Assembly: GCA_007128135.1 (NCBI GenBank)
Contig: SKYA01000006.1
Location: 19,000 to 82,999 of the forward strand
Reading direction: 5' to 3'
DNA from: Paracoccaceae bacterium
GTDB taxonomy: Bacteria; Pseudomonadota; Alphaproteobacteria; Rhodobacterales; Rhodobacteraceae
DNA: 64,000 nt
The stretch's first letter is position 1, and each line of letters starts with the position of its first letter. Shown here one piece after another: positions 33,805 through 45,206 of this stretch. Both the position numbers and the translations under genes were made by a program. The notes under the pieces are model-generated. The model worked only from the letters and a program-made list of their open reading frames with translations, was not told where the DNA came from and made no database searches.

Positions 33805-34656
33805 ATGACAATGACCCTTCTCTCTATCGGACATGGCTACAGCGCTCAGGGGCTGGAGGCGCTCTTGCTGCCACGCGGGGCGCGCATCATCGGCACCACC
33901 CGCAGCCCCGACAAGGCCCGCGCCATGCAGGCGCGCGGGGTGACTCCGCTGATCTGGCCGGGCAACCCGCTGCCGCTGTCAGAGGTCACGCATCTGCTGT
34001 CTTCGGTCGCGCCCGCAGGCGTGGACCCGGTGCTGGCAGCCCATGCCGACGACATCGGCCGCGCGCAACACCTGCGCTGGGGTGGCTATCTTTCGACCAT
34101 CGGGGTCTATGGTGACCGGCAGGGCGACTGGGTGGACGAGGAAGACGCACCCGACGCCACCTCGGAGCGCGCGCGGGCGCGGCTGCGGGCCGAGGCGGGC
34201 TGGAGAGAGGCGTTCGACCGGGCAGGCGTGCGGCTGCACATCTTCCGGCTGGGGGGAATTTACGGCCCCGGGCGCGGCCCTTTCGCAAAGCTCCGTACAG
34301 GCCGTGCCGAGCGGGTGGTGAAACCCGGACAGGTCTTTTCGCGCATCCACCAGGAGGACATCGCCCAAGCGCTCCATCTGGCGATGCTTTCGGATATCGG
34401 CAGCCGCATCTTCAACCTGTGCGATGACGCCCCCGCCCCACCACAGGATGTGCTGGCCCATGCCGCAGGGCTGCTGAGGATCCCGGTGCCACCGGAAGTG
34501 CCCTTTGACAAGGCCGACCTCTCGCCCATGGCGCGCAGTTTCTACGCCGACAACAAGCGCGTGCGCAATGATCGCGTGAAGCGTGACCTTGGACTTGAGT
34601 TGCGCTACCCGGACTATCAGAGCGGGCTGGCCGCGATCCTGGCGGCAGAGGGGTGA
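33805..34656 (+). CDS. NAD(P)-binding epimerase/reductase-like protein (YeeZ-like)
   Basis: A 283-residue protein of the extended SDR type. The N-terminal GHGYSAQGLEALLL replaces the usual GxGxxG and is followed by IIGTTRSPDKARAMQARGVTPLIW (Rossmann beta2 region). YLSTIGVYGDRQGDWVDEEDA contains the Ser/Tyr catalytic region of this subfamily, and FRLGGIYGPGRGP is the epimerase signature. The ATG at 33805 is preceded by a purine-poor site. The substrate is unknown. truA follows 36 bp downstream. Confidence 0.87.
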   Translation: MTMTLLSIGHGYSAQGLEALLLPRGARIIGTTRSPDKARAMQARGVTPLIWPGNPLPLSEVTHLLSSVAPAGVDPVLAAHADDIGRAQHLRWGGYLSTIGVYGDRQGDWVDEEDAPDATSERARARLRAEAGWREAFDRAGVRLHIFRLGGIYGPGRGPFAKLRTGRAERVVKPGQVFSRIHQEDIAQALHLAMLSDIGSRIFNLCDDAPAPPQDVLAHAAGLLRIPVPPEVPFDKADLSPMARSFYADNKRVRNDRVKRDLGLELRYPDYQSGLAAILAAEG

Positions 34657-34692
34657 TTGCCAAGCGCGCGTGGGCGCGCTACCTCGCGCCCC

Positions 34693-35496
34693 ATGCCACG
34701 CTATGCATTGAAGATCGAGTATGATGGAAGGCCCTTCCGTGGCTGGCAGGCCCAGTCGGGCCTGCCTTCGGTGCAGACCGCCATCGAGGCGGCGCTGGCG
34801 CGGCTGGAGCCGGACTTGCCGCGCATCGCGGCAGCCGGGCGGACCGATAGCGGCGTGCATGCGACCGGGCAGGTCGCACATTGCGACCTGACGCGCGACT
34901 GGGATCCGTTCCGCCTGTACGAGGCGCTCAATCACCATCTGCGCCTGGCCCCGGTTTCGGTCGTGGCCTGTGCGCGCGTGGATGCGGATTTTCATGCGCG
35001 ATTCTCGGCGCTGGAGCGGCGCTATCTGTTCCGCCTGCTCAACCGGCGCGCACCACCGGCGCTGGAGGCTGGCCGTGTCTGGCATATCCGTCATGTGCTC
35101 GCCCTCGATCCGATGCGGGAGGCCGCGCGCCATCTGCTGGGGAAGCATGATTTCACCACCTTCCGCGCCAGCCAGTGCCAGGCCGCATCTCCTGTCAAGA
35201 CCCTCGATGCGCTGGAGATCGAGACGGTGGAAATGCCCGAAGGCCGGGAAATCCGTTTCCATCTGCGCGCGCGCTCCTTCCTGCACAATCAGGTGCGCAG
35301 CATGGTCGGCACACTTGAACGGGTTGGAGCCGGGGCCTGGTCGCCCGGGGAAGTGAAGGCAGCACTCGATGCGCGCGACCGTGCGGCCTGCGGCCCTGTC
35401 AGCCCGCCTGACGGGCTGTATCTGACCGGGGTGGGCTATGCGCGAGACCCGTTCCATTCCGGGGCCGAGACAGGGGGGCTGTCTGCCCCCCCTTGA
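34693..35496 (+). CDS. truA: tRNA pseudouridine(38-40) synthase TruA
   Basis: A 267-residue enzyme that makes pseudouridine at positions 38-40 of tRNA anticodon stem-loops. It begins [19 protein letters not shown]; the catalytic Asp is in [14 protein letters not shown] (~50-63). Later motifs are [15 protein letters not shown] and [17 protein letters not shown]. The last residues, GGLSAPP, are encoded by the RR1 hairpin (35472-35493), so the reading frame has run into the repeat; this tail is not part of the family fold. A longer N-terminal frame (34657) starts with TTG and lacks support. Confidence 0.96.
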   Translation: MPRYALKIEYDGRPFRGWQAQSGLPSVQTAIEAALARLEPDLPRIAAAGRTDSGVHATGQVAHCDLTRDWDPFRLYEALNHHLRLAPVSVVACARVDADFHARFSALERRYLFRLLNRRAPPALEAGRVWHIRHVLALDPMREAARHLLGKHDFTTFRASQCQAASPVKTLDALEIETVEMPEGREIRFHLRARSFLHNQVRSMVGTLERVGAGAWSPGEVKAALDARDRAACGPVSPPDGLYLTGVGYARDPFHSGAETGGLSAPP

Positions 35497-35528
35497 CCCC
35501 CCCGAGGATATTTTTCAAGGATGAAGGG
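35472..35528. repeat. Gene-end repeat (RR1), copy c, overlapping the truA stop
   Basis: The hairpin AGGGGGGC / TGTCT / GCCCCCCCT at 35472-35493 overlaps the last seven sense codons of truA. It is followed by TGAC, a C-run and the tail GAGGATATTTTTCAAGGATGAAG. It lies between the convergent truA and DUF1330 genes. Its loop TGTCT is the reverse complement of the AGACA loop of copy e, so c and e are the same element in opposite orientation. Confidence 0.78.
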
Positions 35529-35534
35529 GGAAGG

Positions 35535-35818
35535 TCAGCTGCTCTCTTCGATGACCACCAGATCGCGCTCGGCGGCACCTAGGGCAAAGCTCAGCGCCTC
35601 CTGGTATTCGGGCGAATTGTAGCAGGCCACGGCCGCTTCAAGCGAGGGAAATCGTGCCACCACATTGCGCGCGCGATCCTTGCCTTCGAGCTGAACATAG
35701 CGGGTGGCACGCGCCAGAAAGACGCCACCATGCGCGGCGATCGCTCCGGTCGCGCGCTTGGCATATTCGCCGTAAGCCTCGGGGTCGGTCACGTCGACAT
35801 GGGCGATCCACAGCGCAC

Positions 35819-35822
<4 letters not shown>
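35535..35822 (-). CDS. DUF1330 family protein
   Basis: A 95-residue ferredoxin-like-fold protein. The core [35 protein letters not shown] and the block [41 protein letters not shown] fit DUF1330 (consensus y.v..v.D.e.Y..Y...a.......GG....RgG; vvi.FPs.e.A..wy.S.eYq). Function unknown. The ATG overlaps the alaS stop (ATGA at 35822-35819), so it is translationally coupled to alaS. Confidence 0.93.
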
Positions 35823-38476
<2,654 letters not shown>

Positions 38477-38512
38477 CGTTCGTCTCCGGCGCGGGATGCG
38501 GGTTGGCCCGGT

Positions 38513-39115
38513 TTAGCCCTGTGCCGGGGGGCTGTCCACACCCCTGAGAGCCGCAAGGGGGGGTGATTTCGTCACCCGATCCCCGTTTCGAATGCGCCCG
38601 TCCTGCACGACCCGGCAAAGGATGCCGCGCAGCCTGAGCGGGCGGTTCTCGGGTGCGTTGATCCAGACGCGGGAAGAAGCACCATAGCGCGCCGCCCATT
38701 TCACGCAGGCGTCATTGAAGATATCCGACACTTCCAGCAGCGCGGTACCGACCCTCAGCACGTGGCCCGGTGGCAGATTGGCCTCGGACAGGTCCATGTC
38801 CGTGATGAATGTGTCCCCCGGATGCACGATCTCGGTGCGCCTGCGCCAGACCTGGTCGAGCACGCGCCGCGACAGGATGCATATCTGGATGCCCGGGTGC
38901 GGCGCACCATCCGGAGTGCGCAACCAGGGGCGCGTTGCCCAGCGCTCGCCGACAATGCCCGCGCTGCGGGTCACGGTGACTTCCGGCACAAAGCGGCGAT
39001 GCCCGTAATCGGGCCGCAGGCACAGCATCTCTACTCTGCCTCCATCCGCGGGCGCAGCCATGACATGCGGCAGTGCGGCCTCGAGTTCTGCCAGCGAAAC
39101 CTGATCAGGCGTCAT
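38513..39115 (-). CDS. MOSC-domain protein
   Basis: A 200-residue protein with the MOSC fold, a beta-rich domain that in larger proteins binds the molybdenum cofactor. Family-like features are the strand GHRRFVPEVTVTRSAGIVGERWA, the segment IQICILSRRVLDQVWRRRTEIVHPGDTFITDMDLSEANLPPGHVLRVG, and a single Cys in FNDACVKWAARYG, where related proteins place their cofactor-binding Cys. The start MTPDQVSLAELEAAL is at 39115; the longer frame to 39166 overlaps recA. It lies between recA and alaS in the same run. Confidence 0.85.
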   Translation of the reverse strand: MTPDQVSLAELEAALPHVMAAPADGGRVEMLCLRPDYGHRRFVPEVTVTRSAGIVGERWATRPWLRTPDGAPHPGIQICILSRRVLDQVWRRRTEIVHPGDTFITDMDLSEANLPPGHVLRVGTALLEVSDIFNDACVKWAARYGASSRVWINAPENRPLRLRGILCRVVQDGRIRNGDRVTKSPPLAALRGVDSPPAQG

Positions 39116-39143
39116 GCTGCCAGATCCGGATTCTCGCGGCGGG

Positions 39144-40211
39144 TCACTCCTCCATGAGCGGCTCATCGCCTTCGGTCATCTTGAAGTCCAGTCCGTGGGC
39201 CGCGCGGATCTTGTCCTCGATGTCATGGGCAATCTGCGGGTTGTCCTTCAGGAAGCTCTTTGCATTCTCGCGTCCCTGCCCGATCCGCTCGTCACCATAG
39301 GAATACCAGGCGCCCGATTTCTCGACCACACCGGCCTTCACGCCCAGATCCAGCAATTCGCCCCGCTTGGAAATTCCCTCGCCATACATGATGTCGAACT
39401 CGACCTGCTTGAAGGGCGGCGCGACCTTGTTCTTGACCACTTTCACGCGGGTCTGGTTGCCCACGACCTCGTCACGATCCTTGATCGAGCCGATGCGGCG
39501 AATGTCCAGTCGGACAGAGGCGTAGAATTTCAGCGCATTGCCACCGGTCGTGGTTTCGGGAGAGCCGAACATCACCCCGATCTTCATCCGGATCTGGTTG
39601 ATGAAGATCACCATGCAATTGGACCGCGAGATCGAACTGGTCAGTTTGCGCATGGCCTGGCTCATCAGCCGGGCGTGAACGCCCACCGAACTGTCGCCCA
39701 TGTCACCCTCGAGTTCGGATTTGGGCGTCAGGGCGGCGACCGAATCGACCACGACGAGTGACACTGCGCCCGAACGCACCAGCGTGTCCACGATTTCAAG
39801 CGCCTGCTCGCCTGTATCAGGCTGCGAGATCAGCAATTCGTCCAGATCGACCCCAAGCTTGCGGGCATATTGCGGGTCAAGCGCGTGTTCGGCATCGACA
39901 AAGGCGCAGACACCGCCTTTCTTCTGTTCTTCTGCGACGACATGCAGGGTCAGCGTGGTCTTGCCCGAGGATTCTGGGCCGTAGATCTCGACCACGCGGC
40001 CCTTGGGCAGACCTCCAATCCCCAGCGCGATATCAAGCCCGAGCGACCCGGTGGAGGTTGATTCGATCTCGGTCACCGGGTTGTCGCCACCCAGCTTCAT
40101 GATCGAGCCCTTGCCGAACTGCCGCTCTATCTGGGCCAGCGCGGATTCCAGCGCTTTCTGCTTTTCTGCACTCCGCTTGTCGGTCATGGTCAAAAGGTCC
40201 GCTACTGCCAT
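39144..40211 (-). CDS. recA: Recombinase RecA
   Basis: A 355-residue strand-exchange ATPase and SOS co-protease. Walker A is [10 protein letters not shown] (~75-84), and the DNA-binding loops L1 (around [18 protein letters not shown]) and L2 ([28 protein letters not shown]) are intact. The acidic C-terminal tail [10 protein letters not shown] is typical. Starts MAVADLLTM at 40211 with AAGGGG upstream; [11 protein letters not shown] (40187) is the conserved core start. A LexA box of the alphaproteobacterial type lies 50 bases upstream. Confidence 0.98.
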   Translation of the reverse strand: MAVADLLTMTDKRSAEKQKALESALAQIERQFGKGSIMKLGGDNPVTEIESTSTGSLGLDIALGIGGLPKGRVVEIYGPESSGKTTLTLHVVAEEQKKGGVCAFVDAEHALDPQYARKLGVDLDELLISQPDTGEQALEIVDTLVRSGAVSLVVVDSVAALTPKSELEGDMGDSSVGVHARLMSQAMRKLTSSISRSNCMVIFINQIRMKIGVMFGSPETTTGGNALKFYASVRLDIRRIGSIKDRDEVVGNQTRVKVVKNKVAPPFKQVEFDIMYGEGISKRGELLDLGVKAGVVEKSGAWYSYGDERIGQGRENAKSFLKDNPQIAHDIEDKIRAAHGLDFKMTEGDEPLMEE

Positions 40212-40260
40212 TTTCCAGCCCCTTATTTCACAGCGCGCCATGCACGGCAATCGCCCGTTT

Positions 40261-40275
40261 GTTCACCTAAAGTTC
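40261..40275. promoter_or_regulatory. LexA (SOS) box upstream of recA
   Basis: GTTC-N7-GTTC on the plus strand (GAAC-N7-GAAC on the recA strand) exactly matches the alphaproteobacterial LexA consensus. It lies 50 bases before the recA start. A second, imperfect box (GTTC-N7-GTAC read on the recA strand) lies at 40306-40292, 16 bases further upstream. Confidence 0.88.
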
Positions 40276-40488
40276 CTTAGCCCATCCTGAAGTACAAAGC
40301 GAGAACTTTTTGCGCGATCACCTCATATTAGGATGAATCGGTTAAGAATTTCTTTCTGACGCCATTGGGCGGGACGGGCATTGCATCAGGCGCAGGGCGG
40401 GGTTTCGGCGCTTGCAATGGTCAGGGAAGCAATCCTGACATATATCACCCGCATGGGAGGAAACGCCTCGACAGAAAAGGGTTTCCAA

Positions 40489-40707
40489 ATGACAAGTCTT
40501 ACCACGAATACCTTCGCTGGGTCTCCGGGCCGCTTGCGCAATGCGATGGACGGCGTGATGGCCTTTCTGGTCCTGCTGGCCGAAGCCTCGCCCCGCTATC
40601 GGTTGCTGCAGAAATACAACGCACTCAGCGACGAGCAACTGGCCGAAATGGGCATCAGCCGCGCCGATGTCGTCGAGCGGGTCTTTGGCGCGCGCGTTCA
40701 CTATTGA
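40489..40707 (+). CDS. Small DUF1127-type protein
   Basis: A 72-residue protein. The C-terminal segment YRLLQKYNALSDEQLAEMGISRADVVERVFG is the DUF1127 pattern (L..Ls..L.DiGl.R.di). DUF1127 proteins are common in alphaproteobacteria; some bind RNA or affect phosphate or sRNA biology. The ATG at 40489 is chosen because the preceding in-frame ATGs (40381 onward) add a non-conserved stretch. Convergent with the ALDH-like gene, overlapping by 7 bases at the stop codons. Confidence 0.78.
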   Translation: MTSLTTNTFAGSPGRLRNAMDGVMAFLVLLAEASPRYRLLQKYNALSDEQLAEMGISRADVVERVFGARVHY

Positions 40708-41291
40708 GACATTCGCAAACGGCGCCCCAGCACCTCGCGAATGGCGGCCTCGGTTCCGGGGGTCTGCGCGTGCAGCAGAGCGAAGGCGCCGGGAGGCAGG
40801 TCGGCCCGCTGCAGCACTTCGGCCAGATGCGTCGCAAAGATGGCCCAGTCAGGGGGTGGGCACCAGATCACCCCGCCCCGCAAGCCCGCCCCGAGCGCGG
40901 CACCGAATGTCTCGCCGGGACGCGTTCCGTGCGCCGACGTGATCGGTGCTCCCAGAATCACGCGCTGCCCCGGCCCGCAGGGCGCGACCATGGCCCGGGC
41001 AAGTACGCCGATCTGCTCGGGGTCGATCTGCATCCCCGTCTGATGCGCATGCGCCGCGCAGAGGCTCGCGGCCGACTGCCCGATCATATCCGCCGCCCGC
41101 GCGCATGAGCGGGCATCCGCCGCGCGCAGTGCGCTCGCGGCCCGCGCGATATCCCGTGCCTCTGCCGGCACGATCTGGCCCAGCGCCCGCCCATCGGGGT
41201 GGCACAGCGGCAGGGCGCGGGTCGCAAAGGGGACCCGCCAGCGCCCGGCCAAGAAATGCGAGAAGAGACGTTCCGAATAATCCTCGAACAT
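40701..41291 (-). CDS. Truncated aldehyde-dehydrogenase-like protein
   Basis: A 196-residue protein resembling parts of the ALDH NAD-binding domain. The start FSHFLAGRWRVPFATRALPLCHPDGRALGQIVPAEARDIARAASALRAAD follows the ALDH N-terminus (FI.G.w......lpv.dP..G..la.i......di..Av.aA). The block GAALGAGLRGGVIWCPPPDWAIFATHLAEVLQRADLPPGAFALLHA resembles the ALDH block (l.aGn.vV.KPs...p.....lae....AglPpGv.nvv.G). The catalytic Cys-Glu region and the C-terminal half are missing, against ~480 residues in full enzymes. It is 76 bp from, and divergent from, psuK. It may be a decayed gene or a repurposed fold. Confidence 0.6.
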   Translation of the reverse strand: MFEDYSERLFSHFLAGRWRVPFATRALPLCHPDGRALGQIVPAEARDIARAASALRAADARSCARAADMIGQSAASLCAAHAHQTGMQIDPEQIGVLARAMVAPCGPGQRVILGAPITSAHGTRPGETFGAALGAGLRGGVIWCPPPDWAIFATHLAEVLQRADLPPGAFALLHAQTPGTEAAIREVLGRRLRMSQ

Positions 41292-41367
41292 GACTCTGCC
41301 TAGCAGGCCACGCAGGGCGCTTCCAGCGCCACTTGCCAAAGCCGACGCCTTGAGCCACCACAGGCGG

Positions 41368-42270
41368 ATGACCCAGCCGCCGGAAATCCTGTGCATTGGC
41401 GCAGCACTTTGGGACGTGATCGGCCGCGCACCGCAACGGATGCGTCCTGGCGCCGATGTGCCTGGACAAATGACACGCCTGCCGGGGGGGGTTGCGCTCA
41501 ACATAGCTTTGGCGCTGGCCCGACAGGGAATGCGGGCCGCGATTCTGGCCGCTGTGGGACGCGATGCGCTGGGCGATGCGCTGGTCGCGGAGGTCGCCGC
41601 ACAGGGTGTGGAGACCGGCTTTCTCTATCGTCCGGAGGACCTTCCGACCGATGCCTACATGGCCATCGAGGACGCCGACGGCCTGATTGCCGCGATTGCC
41701 GATTCCAGCACGCTGGAGACCGCTGGCCAGTACCTGCTCGATCCGCTGGCAGATGGTCGGCTCGGTACGGAAACGGCCCCCTATGCCGGAATGATCGCGC
41801 TGGATGGTGGCCTGACACATGCCCAGTTGTCCGGGCTTGCGAGCGCGCGGATCCTTTCGCGCGCCGATCTGCGGCTGGTCCCGGCCTCGCCCGGAAAGGC
41901 CGCGCGGCTGATGCCTTTCTTCGACCGGCCGCAGACCATATTCTACCTCAATCGCGAGGAAGCCGGGATCCTCTGCGCCAGCAGCTTTGCCGATTCAGCC
42001 TCGGCTGCGCTGGCGATGCTGGCGCGCGGCGCCGGCCGAGTTATCATCACGGATGGCGCCGCGGCAGCATGCGACGCCGATGCAGGTGAGATGATCACCC
42101 GCACCCCACCTGTCGTGCGGGTGCAAAGGGTTACCGGCGCGGGCGATACCTTCATGGCTGTGCATATGGCGCTGGAATTTCTGGGCGCATCGCGTCGCGA
42201 CGCGCTCGAGCATGCGCTGCGCATCGCCGCCGATCATGTCGCCATGGCACCGGAGACCCGAGCACCATGA
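41368..42270 (+). CDS. psuK: PfkB-family kinase, probable pseudouridine kinase
   Basis: A 300-residue ribokinase-like kinase. The N-terminal LCIGAALWDVIGRAP and LPGGVALNIALALARQGM (~35-52) fit PfkB signature 1; the C-terminal RVTGAGDTFMAVHMALEF (~262-279) holds the catalytic Asp in GAGD. Pseudouridine as substrate is inferred from psuG directly downstream; PsuK makes pseudouridine 5'-phosphate, which PsuG splits. The ATG at 41368 is chosen since the sheet starts seven residues later. A 126-bp gap with an imperfect hairpin separates it from psuG. Confidence 0.88.
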   Translation: MTQPPEILCIGAALWDVIGRAPQRMRPGADVPGQMTRLPGGVALNIALALARQGMRAAILAAVGRDALGDALVAEVAAQGVETGFLYRPEDLPTDAYMAIEDADGLIAAIADSSTLETAGQYLLDPLADGRLGTETAPYAGMIALDGGLTHAQLSGLASARILSRADLRLVPASPGKAARLMPFFDRPQTIFYLNREEAGILCASSFADSASAALAMLARGAGRVIITDGAAAACDADAGEMITRTPPVVRVQRVTGAGDTFMAVHMALEFLGASRRDALEHALRIAADHVAMAPETRAP

Positions 42271-42396
42271 GATTGCCTTCGGACTGCTCACCGCGCGACA
42301 TCCTCGCGCTTGAACTCGCGAGGGGCACCCTCGCGGCGCGGATATCCGCGCAACTCCGCCCAGACTGACCTGCCCTTCATCCGGAGACCTGACCCC

Positions 42397-43314
42397 ATGC
42401 CGCCGCTCACATTCGCCCCCGACGTACAGGCCGCCCGCGAGGCTGGCCGCCCTCTGGTGGCGCTCGAATCCACCATCATCACCCATGGGATGCCATGGCC
42501 GAAGAACGTCGAGATGGCCCGCACCGTCGAGGCCGACATTCGCGAGGCTGGCGCAGTGCCTGCAACAATCGCCGTGATGGAGGGCCGGATCCACATCGGC
42601 CTGACCGAGCCGCAGCTCACCCGGCTCGCACAGGCCGGCGAGGTCATGAAACTCAGCCGCGCCGACCTGGCGGTGGCGCTTGCCACAAGCCGGATGGGCG
42701 CCACGACAGTCGCGGCCACCATGATCTGCGCGCGCCTCGCCGGGATCGATGTCTTTGCGACTGGCGGCATCGGCGGGGTGCATCAGGGCGCAGAGCAGAG
42801 TTTCGACATCTCGGCCGACCTGCAGGAACTTGCGCAGACCCGTGTCACGGTCGTCGCAGCGGGGGCCAAGGCCATTCTCGACCTGCCCAAGACGCTCGAG
42901 GTGCTGGAAACGCTGGGCGTGCCGGTCATCGCTTGCGGGCAGGATGCCTTTCCGGCCTTCTGGTCGCGCGACTCGGGGCTAACAGCGCCCCTGCGACTGG
43001 ATCATCCGCAGGATATCGCCCGCGCACATCTGATGCGCGCGCGCCTCGGCCTGCCCGGAGGCCAGCTTGTCGCGAACCCCATTCCCCCCGCGGCCGAGAT
43101 TCCGGCGGACCGGCTTGCACCGCTGATCGCGCAAGCGCAGGCCGAAGCCGCGGCGCAGGGCATCAGCACCAAATCGGTCACGCCCTTCATGCTCTCCCGC
43201 CTGTTCGAGCTGACCGAAGGCGCCTCGCTTGCAGCCAATATCGCGCTTGTGCGCAACAATGCGCTTCTGGCCGCCGGGATTGCCCGCGCGCTGGTCGCAG
43301 AGAGACGCTTGTAA
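42397..43314 (+). CDS. psuG: Pseudouridine-5'-phosphate glycosidase
   Basis: A 305-residue enzyme that splits pseudouridine 5'-phosphate into uracil and ribose 5-phosphate. Highly conserved blocks are ALESTIITHGMPWPKNVEMA (~23-41), PATIAVMEGRIHIGL, the catalytic-lysine segment KLSRADLAVALA, the SRMGATTVAATM block and FATGGIGGVHQGAE. The C-terminal TPFMLSRLFELTEGASLAANIALVRNNALLAA is also typical. Together with psuK it forms a pseudouridine-salvage pair. Confidence 0.96.
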   Translation: MPPLTFAPDVQAAREAGRPLVALESTIITHGMPWPKNVEMARTVEADIREAGAVPATIAVMEGRIHIGLTEPQLTRLAQAGEVMKLSRADLAVALATSRMGATTVAATMICARLAGIDVFATGGIGGVHQGAEQSFDISADLQELAQTRVTVVAAGAKAILDLPKTLEVLETLGVPVIACGQDAFPAFWSRDSGLTAPLRLDHPQDIARAHLMRARLGLPGGQLVANPIPPAAEIPADRLAPLIAQAQAEAAAQGISTKSVTPFMLSRLFELTEGASLAANIALVRNNALLAAGIARALVAERRL

Positions 43315-43365
43315 TCCGCTTGCCCCTCCCCCATCTTGCGCGAGACCCAGAAAGACGAGCACCCC

Positions 43366-44058
43366 ATGAGTAGTGAACCGGGAAAACGTGGCCTGATTGC
43401 CTGGCTGCGCGGCAATTTCCTCGCCGGGCTGGCCGTGATCGCACCCGGCGTGCTGACCATATGGCTGATCTGGAATGTCATCACCTGGATCGACGGGCTG
43501 GTGCTGCCGCTGATACCACGCCGCTTTCACCCGGAAACCATGCTGGGATGGGATATTCCGGGCGCGGGCGTCGTGATCTTCGTCGCCTTCACTCTGGTCA
43601 TGGGCTATTTTACCAAGGGGCTGATCGGACGCACGCTTGTTACCTGGGGCGAGCGGATCGTCGAGGCAATGCCGGTCGTCCGGTCGATCTACAACGCCGT
43701 CAAGCAGATCGCCGACACGATCCTGTCGCGGCAGGCGCCGACCTTTGACCGTGCCTGCCTTGTGCAATACCCCCGCCCCGGCATCTGGGCCGTGGCCTTC
43801 ATCTCGACCACCACGCGGGGCGAGATCGGCGAGCATCTGGCCGAAAACGGCGAGATGATCTCGGTGTTCCTGCCCACGACTCCGAACCCGACCTCGGGCT
43901 TTCTGCTGTTCGTGCCGCGCGCGGATGTTATCGAACTCGACATGGCGATCGAGGATGCGGCGAAACTGGTGATCTCGGCGGGGCTGGTCTATCCGGATTC
44001 GCGCAAGCTCAAAGGGGTGAAATTGCCGACTCTCAACCAAACATCGCCTCAAGGCTGA
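43366..44058 (+). CDS. DUF502 membrane protein
   Basis: A 230-residue inner-membrane protein with two helices, ~19-45 (NFLAGLAVIAPGVLTIWLIWNVI) and ~68-90 (IPGAGVVIFVAFTLVMGYF). The first has the family GxxxxxP motif. The block IVEAMPVVRSIYNAVKQIADTIL and the C-terminal VFLPTTPNPTSGFLLFVPRADVIELDM are DUF502 hallmarks. Function unknown; plant relatives (LCV-like) affect membrane proteins. The ATG at 43366 lies 51 bp after psuG. Its last 26 bases overlap the end of the convergent patatin gene. Confidence 0.93.
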   Translation: MSSEPGKRGLIAWLRGNFLAGLAVIAPGVLTIWLIWNVITWIDGLVLPLIPRRFHPETMLGWDIPGAGVVIFVAFTLVMGYFTKGLIGRTLVTWGERIVEAMPVVRSIYNAVKQIADTILSRQAPTFDRACLVQYPRPGIWAVAFISTTTRGEIGEHLAENGEMISVFLPTTPNPTSGFLLFVPRADVIELDMAIEDAAKLVISAGLVYPDSRKLKGVKLPTLNQTSPQG

Positions 44059-45067
44059 CACTGGCGCGGGTGTTCAGATCGTCCTTGTGGCCGGCAAGGA
44101 ACCCCTCGCAGGCCCGTCGGCCCGCCTGTTTCAGCGTATGCAGCAAATAGGGCGTCGGGGTTACCTTGCTGGTGACCGAGAGCGTGGTCATCAGGTCGTC
44201 ATCGGCAACCATGTGCACCAGAACATCCTTCATCGTGCCGCGCTCCATCTGGCCCCCGGCGATCAGTTCCTTGACGAAATGGACCGCGCGCAATTCTCGC
44301 AGCAGGGAGGAGTTGAAGCTGATCTCGTTGATCCGGTTCTGAATTTCCTGGGGCGTCTGGGGCACGTCCTCGCGCCGCATCGGGTTGATGTTCACGATCA
44401 CGATGTCATCGGGCAGATGTGCTGCGAAAAGCGGAAACAGCGCCGGGTTGCCGGTATAGCCGCCATCCCAGAACGCCTCTGACTCGCCGGTCTTCGGGTC
44501 CATGAACTCGACGGCCTGAAACAGCGTCGGCAGGCAGGCGGAGGCCAGGATCACCTCGCCCGAGACCTCGTCCCCCGAAAAGACCCGGATCTTGCCGCTG
44601 CGCACATTGGTGGTCGCGATATGCAACTCCGGCCCTTCGGTGGCGCAGACCTGATCGTAATTCAGCGAGCGCACCACCGGCTCGAGCGGATTGCGGTAAA
44701 GCGGACCGTAGTGATAGGGGCTGGTGACCAGTGCCGCGACATCCGTCGGCGAGACCGGCATCATCCGCTCCATCCAGGAATTGATCACACCCACAGGCGG
44801 CAGCGCCTGCGCGATCCAGCCGGTCAGACGCAGATCATGCACCGCACCCACCTGATGCCAGACCTGATCGAGCAGCACGCGCGCGCCCTGCGCCCCGGCG
44901 ACCGCCCAGCCGGCCTTGAGCGCCGCCCCGTTCAGCGCCCCCGCCGAGGTGCCCGAGATCGCGGCAATCTCGATATCCTTCTCCTGCAACAGCCGGTCCA
45001 GAACCCCCCAGGTAAAGGCGCCATGCGCGCCGCCGCCCTGTAGTGCCAGATTGATCCGCTTGCTCAT
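44033..45067 (-). CDS. Patatin-like phospholipase
   Basis: A 344-residue protein with the patatin fold. The oxyanion loop is LQGGGAHGAF (~9-18), the nucleophile Ser is in ISGTSAGAL (GxSxG, ~38-46), and the Asp partner is in FWDGGYTGNP (DGG). These residues make it a likely acyl hydrolase. It lies downstream of bdhA on the same strand, across an RR1 repeat; patatin-like proteins next to 3-hydroxybutyrate dehydrogenase recur in Rhodobacteraceae and suggest a link to polyhydroxybutyrate granules or lipid turnover (inference). Overlaps the DUF502 3' end by 26 bases. Confidence 0.93.
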   Translation of the reverse strand: MSKRINLALQGGGAHGAFTWGVLDRLLQEKDIEIAAISGTSAGALNGAALKAGWAVAGAQGARVLLDQVWHQVGAVHDLRLTGWIAQALPPVGVINSWMERMMPVSPTDVAALVTSPYHYGPLYRNPLEPVVRSLNYDQVCATEGPELHIATTNVRSGKIRVFSGDEVSGEVILASACLPTLFQAVEFMDPKTGESEAFWDGGYTGNPALFPLFAAHLPDDIVIVNINPMRREDVPQTPQEIQNRINEISFNSSLLRELRAVHFVKELIAGGQMERGTMKDVLVHMVADDDLMTTLSVTSKVTPTPYLLHTLKQAGRRACEGFLAGHKDDLNTRASVSLEAMFG

Positions 45068-45132
45068 GCCGCACCTGTCCCCGATTCCGAACCAGATGCC
45101 CGGCTGCTCTTTCGCAAAGCCCTCGCACCAGG

Positions 45133-45156
45133 TTCATTTCCCTGCCAAAAATACTC
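45133..45156. repeat. Gene-end repeat (RR1), copy d, tail only
   Basis: TTCATTTCCCTGCCAAAAATACTC is the reverse complement of the RR1 tail (GAGTATTTTTGGCAGGGAAATGAA). The hairpin half is degenerate here, with only GC-rich sequence (GGCGCGCGCCCC) beside it. It lies in the 139-bp gap between bdhA and the patatin gene, which are on the same strand. Confidence 0.65.
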
Positions 45157-45206
45157 AATTCCAGGCGCGCGCCCCGGACGGGCGCCACAGGGCAGTCACC
45201 CCGCCA

